A stretch of 26,731 nucleotides of DNA. Origin: Bacteroidaceae bacterium (lineage in GTDB: Bacteria > Bacteroidota > Bacteroidia > Bacteroidales > CHK158-818). The notes below the pieces were generated by a model that had not been told where the DNA came from, did not search any database, and worked only from the letters and a program-made list of their open reading frames with translations. This document shows positions 24,048 to 26,731 of this stretch, in pieces. The stretch spans positions 1-26,731 of the forward strand of contig JAFUKV010000308.1 in assembly GCA_017467745.1 (NCBI GenBank), written 5' to 3'. Both the position numbers and the translations under genes were made by a program. Numbering within the stretch: the first letter of the stretch is position 1; each line of letters starts with the position of its first letter.

Positions 24048-24081
24048 TCATTCCACCGATAAATAATTATCGGTGGAATGA
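24048..24081 (-). terminator. strong perfect hairpin between purE and ispG
   Basis: Arms 24048-24062 and 24067-24081 are perfectly complementary over 15 bases (arm TCATTCCACCGATAA) around a 4-base ATAA loop. It lies 31 bases after the purE stop and 25 bases before the ispG start. No T-run follows on the minus strand, so termination, attenuation or RNA stabilisation and processing are all possible. Confidence 0.55.
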
Positions 24082-24111
24082 ATATAACTGCTATTTGCTT
24101 ACAAATCGATT

Positions 24112-24627
24112 TTAATTGGTTTTGTAGGGATATTCTATTTTTGCTAATTCTTTATTGGCTTCTACGATTTTTTGCGCTAATCCGGTTTTGTACTCTTCTA
24201 ACTTTTGGGCGATATTATTGTCTTTTAAGGCCAACATTTGTATCGCTAAAATTGCGGCATTGAGAGAAGCATTGATACCTACGGTAGCAACAGGAATGCC
24301 CGGAGGCATTTGTACGATGGCATAAAGTGCGTCTACCCCTTCCAAACTGGATTTGATGGGAACGCCGATAACCGGCAGAGGTGTCATAGCTGCGATAACT
24401 CCCGGCAGGTGAGCTGCCATGCCGGCAGCGGCAATGATTACTTGCAAGCCTCTGTCTTTGGCTTCTTTGGCAAATTTTTCCACTTCCGCAGGTGTGCGGT
24501 GCGCAGAAAGGGCGTTCATTTCAAACGGAATTTCAAATTGGTTGAGTAACGCCGCCGCTTTTTCCATAATGGGCAAATCGGATGTGCTGCCCATGATAAT
24601 ACTTACTAACGGAGTGAGATTTTTCAT
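24112..24627 (-). CDS. purE: N5-carboxyaminoimidazole ribonucleotide mutase
   Basis: This 171-residue enzyme moves the carboxyl group of N5-CAIR to give CAIR in purine synthesis. The N-terminal GSTSDLPIMEKA (13-24), the SAHRTP loop (41-46, with catalytic H43) and IAAAGMAAHLPGV (65-77) are all intact and of class I type. It starts 4 bases after the gcvH stop. In class I systems the substrate is made by PurK, not found in the window. The length is normal. Confidence 0.95.
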   Translation of the reverse strand: MKNLTPLVSIIMGSTSDLPIMEKAAALLNQFEIPFEMNALSAHRTPAEVEKFAKEAKDRGLQVIIAAAGMAAHLPGVIAAMTPLPVIGVPIKSSLEGVDALYAIVQMPPGIPVATVGINASLNAAILAIQMLALKDNNIAQKLEEYKTGLAQKIVEANKELAKIEYPYKTN

Positions 24628-24631
24628 ATCG

Positions 24632-25012
24632 TTATTTTCCTATAAGAGCTTTATATTGGTCGGCAGAAAGAAGTTGATTTAACTCTTCTGCGTTGTTTAC
24701 CGTGATTTTAATTAGCCAACCTTCGCCGTATGGGTCTTGATTAACAAGTTCGGGACTATCTTCGAGAGTATCGTTTATTTCTTCTACCGTACCGCTTACG
24801 GGCATAAATAAATCGGATACGGTTTTTACAGCTTCTATTGTACCGAAAGTTTCACCTTGTCCGAAAGTTTCACCTTGACTGGTGATGTCAACATAAACGA
24901 TTTCGCCTAATTCGCTTTGTGCGAAATCGGAAATACCTACATAAGCCGTATCGCCTTCAATGCGAATCCATTCATGTTCTTTTGTGTACTTGATGTTGTT
25001 TGGAAAATTCAT
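24632..25012 (-). CDS. gcvH: glycine cleavage system H protein
   Basis: This 126-residue lipoyl-carrier protein shuttles the aminomethyl group between the P and T proteins of glycine cleavage. The lipoylated lysine is K63 in TIEAVKTVSDLFMPV. The N-terminus KYTKEHEWIR and the C-terminal LVNQDPYGEGWLIKI are typical. An exact hexapeptide repeat, QGETFG at 46-51 and 52-57, is encoded by a 17-base exact DNA repeat. The length is normal for the family, so the repeat replaces rather than adds residues. gcvP and gcvT are not here. Its own promoter overlaps the end of the preceding gene. Confidence 0.95.
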   Translation of the reverse strand: MNFPNNIKYTKEHEWIRIEGDTAYVGISDFAQSELGEIVYVDITSQGETFGQGETFGTIEAVKTVSDLFMPVSGTVEEINDTLEDSPELVNQDPYGEGWLIKITVNNAEELNQLLSADQYKALIGK

Positions 25013-25046
25013 AGTCGTTTTTTTATTTAAGGGGTTGAAAATTTTT

Positions 25047-25661
25047 TCAAAGATAACGAATAGTTAGCAAAATAGCCCAATAAATGCAAATCATTCCGTT
25101 TAAAGTGCCTGCAATGACTTGTCCAAAAGTGTGCTTATTGAGGTATATACGCGATGTCCCTAAAAAACCGGCTAATAAAATGAGCAATATAAACAGATTA
25201 ATAGGGAATATAGATTGTATCGTGCTTAATGCGAGCGTTAAGCCTATCAAGCCGCCTATGCCGGTCATGTGTGCGCTTATTTTCCATCGAAAATTGACAA
25301 ATATGTCGATAAGAAGCGAAATAATGCTTCCTGCCATAAAAGCCAATGCCCAATACGGCAGGCCTGTTTTATACAGAAAAAGAATTCCGCATCCGTATGA
25401 AATAAGTGTAATAAGATAAGGTATCAATCGGTCTTTCCGATTATTGAGGCTGAGCGATTTTATCTGTCTTAATTTGTATAGCAGAAAAATGCCTATACCG
25501 GGTAATATTCCGGTAATTCCTAATATGCTGAATACGATAGTTAATTTGAATTTGGCGGGGTATATCTGTAAATATGAAAAAATAAAGATAATGGTCATGC
25601 CGTAATAGGGCATGAATAGAGGATTTAAAGTAATTGAGAAAAAGTGGGATAAAAATTTCAT
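25047..25661 (-). CDS. PAP2-like integral membrane protein (lipid phosphatase family)
   Basis: This 204-residue protein has about six transmembrane segments. It carries a recognisable but reduced PAP2 signature: SAHM (129-132) in place of PSGH, and SRIYLNKHTFGQVIAG, which matches the SRxxxxxHxxxD motif except that glutamine replaces the usual aspartate (S170, R171, H177). A weak first motif, NNRKDRLIPY (R75, K76, R78), precedes these. The family dephosphorylates phosphatidic acid, undecaprenyl pyrophosphate and similar lipids in the membrane. The loss of two standard positions makes activity uncertain. It is 14 bases after rpoN and precedes gcvH. Confidence 0.75.
   Translation of the reverse strand: MKFLSHFFSITLNPLFMPYYGMTIIFIFSYLQIYPAKFKLTIVFSILGITGILPGIGIFLLYKLRQIKSLSLNNRKDRLIPYLITLISYGCGILFLYKTGLPYWALAFMAGSIISLLIDIFVNFRWKISAHMTGIGGLIGLTLALSTIQSIFPINLFILLILLAGFLGTSRIYLNKHTFGQVIAGTLNGMICIYWAILLTIRYL
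25048..25055 (-). promoter_or_regulatory. -7 promoter element for gcvH-purE
   Basis: The minus strand reads TATCTTTG, an exact match, 36 bases upstream of the gcvH ATG and overlapping the stop codon of the PAP2-like gene. It would let gcvH and purE be expressed independently of rpoN. Confidence 0.5.
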
Positions 25662-25675
25662 AACATTTTTGGGAT

Positions 25676-26731
25676 TTATATCTCTTTTCGTAATCGGGCA
25701 ACGGGAATACCTAATTGTTCTCGATATTTTGCAACTGTTCGTCGGGCAATGGTGTAACCTTGTTCTTTCAGCAGTTCACACAGTTTATCGTCGGCTAACG
25801 GATTTTTTTTATCTTCTTTATCTATACAAGATTGTAATAACGTTCTTATTTCACGGGTAGATATTTCTTCGCCGGAGTTGTTTTGTACGGCTTCGCCGAA
25901 AAAGAATCTTAATGGAAATATTCCGAAATTAGTCTGTACATATTTGCTGTTGCTGGCACGCGATACGGTTGATATGTCTAATCCTGCTTTTTCGGCTACA
26001 TCTTTTAATATCATGGGTTTTAGAGCCAGTTCATCTCCGGTAAGGAAGAAATCTCGTTGCAGGTCAATAATTACCTGCATGGTTTTTAGCATAGTTTGTT
26101 GCCGTTGATGAATAGCATCGATAAACCATTGTGCGGCGTCTAATTTTTGTTTTACGAAAAGTAAAGCGTCTCGTTTTTCCCGAGTTTGATTTTCGGCATT
26201 GTTATTGTAGTCTTCAAACATTTCGGTGTAATTGCGGCTCACTTTCAGTTGCGGAATATTTCCGCTATTGAGGCTGAGGTAAATTTCTCCGTCTTGGGTT
26301 TCTACAATGAAATCGGGGGTGATTTGCACGTTATTGTCAACGGCAGAATCAGACCATTGGCTGCCCGGTTTGGGATTTAATGTGATAATCTCTTGTATAG
26401 CCGATTTTAAATCTTTCTCGGATATGTTTAGTTGCCTGATAATTTTATCGTAATGTTTTTTTGAAAATTCTTCAAAACAGTTTTCTAATACTTTATAGGC
26501 TAATTCTATTTCTCGGGTTTGTACTTTACGCCTGAGTTGAAGCATTAGGCATTCGCGCAAGTTAGACGCTCCTATGCCGGGAGGATCGAATCCTTGTATA
26601 ATTTGCAAGTATGTTTCTAATTTTTCGGGAGGAATATCTATGGATGTTTGGAATACGATGTCATTTGATATTGCATTCAAATCTCGGCGTAAATAGCCAT
26701 CGTCGTCAATATTTCCTATAATGTATTCCGC
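25676..26731 (-). CDS. rpoN: RNA polymerase sigma-54 factor, N-terminus outside window
   Basis: The frame is open to the right edge of the window, so about the last 351 codons are present and the N-terminal region I (activator-interacting) is missing. At the edge the translation reads EYIIGNIDDDGYLRRDL, matching the core-binding domain. Downstream are KPGSQWSD, the DNA-binding helix-turn-helix region (LKDVAEKAGLDISTVSRASNSKYVQTNFGIFPLRFFF) and the C-terminal RpoN box ARRTVAKYRE, which contacts the -24 promoter element. These are diagnostic for RpoN. Sigma-54 needs an AAA+ activator, none of which is in the window. It is followed by the PAP2-like gene 14 bases later. Confidence 0.95.
   Translation of the reverse strand, partial: AEYIIGNIDDDGYLRRDLNAISNDIVFQTSIDIPPEKLETYLQIIQGFDPPGIGASNLRECLMLQLRRKVQTREIELAYKVLENCFEEFSKKHYDKIIRQLNISEKDLKSAIQEIITLNPKPGSQWSDSAVDNNVQITPDFIVETQDGEIYLSLNSGNIPQLKVSRNYTEMFEDYNNNAENQTREKRDALLFVKQKLDAAQWFIDAIHQRQQTMLKTMQVIIDLQRDFFLTGDELALKPMILKDVAEKAGLDISTVSRASNSKYVQTNFGIFPLRFFFGEAVQNNSGEEISTREIRTLLQSCIDKEDKKNPLADDKLCELLKEQGYTIARRTVAKYREQLGIPVARLRKEI

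Noticed and set aside
1..26731. Mobile element, defence system, biosynthetic cluster or CRISPR
   Set aside because: No transposase, integrase, restriction or toxin-antitoxin pair, terminal repeats or regularly spaced repeats were seen; the genes are mostly housekeeping and codon use looks uniform.

Overview
The window reads as ordinary chromosomal (core) DNA of a Bacteroidota bacterium, most likely of the order Bacteroidales. The evidence is a set of lineage-typical proteins: a DUF2723 membrane glycosyltransferase-like protein, the 594-residue insertion form of IspG, a 482-residue signal peptidase I, a DUF2851 protein, a GroES-like paralogue, a DUF4476 protein and a 723-residue S9B dipeptidyl peptidase IV. 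Several intergenic regions also carry the Bacteroidota -7 promoter octamer TAnnTTTG. Base composition and coding style look even throughout. I see no insertion sequence, prophage, integrase, CRISPR array, tRNA or rRNA.

Left part (1-4423). The N-terminal third of a DUF2723 protein runs leftward off the window. Facing it is a rightward set, queD-queE-mnmD. All three act on the tRNA wobble position (queuosine precursor synthesis and mnm5s2U34 methylation). It converges, with a 4-bp overlap, on a leftward pair: a polytopic membrane protein of unknown function and a YqaA/DedA-type membrane protein.

Middle-left (4479-13603), all leftward: dapB-lepB-wbqC, then cysE, then a THUMP-domain rRNA methyltransferase, DPP IV and purD, almost without gaps between the last three. 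A palindromic terminator separates lepB from wbqC, a promoter precedes cysE, and a 15-bp hairpin follows purD.

Middle-right (13604-19914). dapB and a rightward DUF2851 gene are transcribed from promoters that face each other, so their predicted 5' ends overlap. DUF2851 converges on polA, which lies downstream of an unrecognised secreted protein. That gene is divergent from a long-chain polyprenyl diphosphate synthase (ispB type), and the gap between them holds a near-perfect 26-bp palindrome.

Right part (19947-26731), all leftward: the partial sigma-54 gene rpoN, a PAP2-like membrane protein, gcvH, purE, ispG, a GroES-like gene, a DUF4476 gene with a terminator, and an aldo/keto reductase. 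A promoter at the end of the PAP2 gene probably gives gcvH-purE-ispG independent expression, and a perfect hairpin sits between purE and ispG.

I find no new multi-gene system here. The observations worth a second look are intergenic (palindromes, hairpins, overlapping promoters), two starts corrected by promoter or terminator position, and a few uncharacterised conserved proteins.
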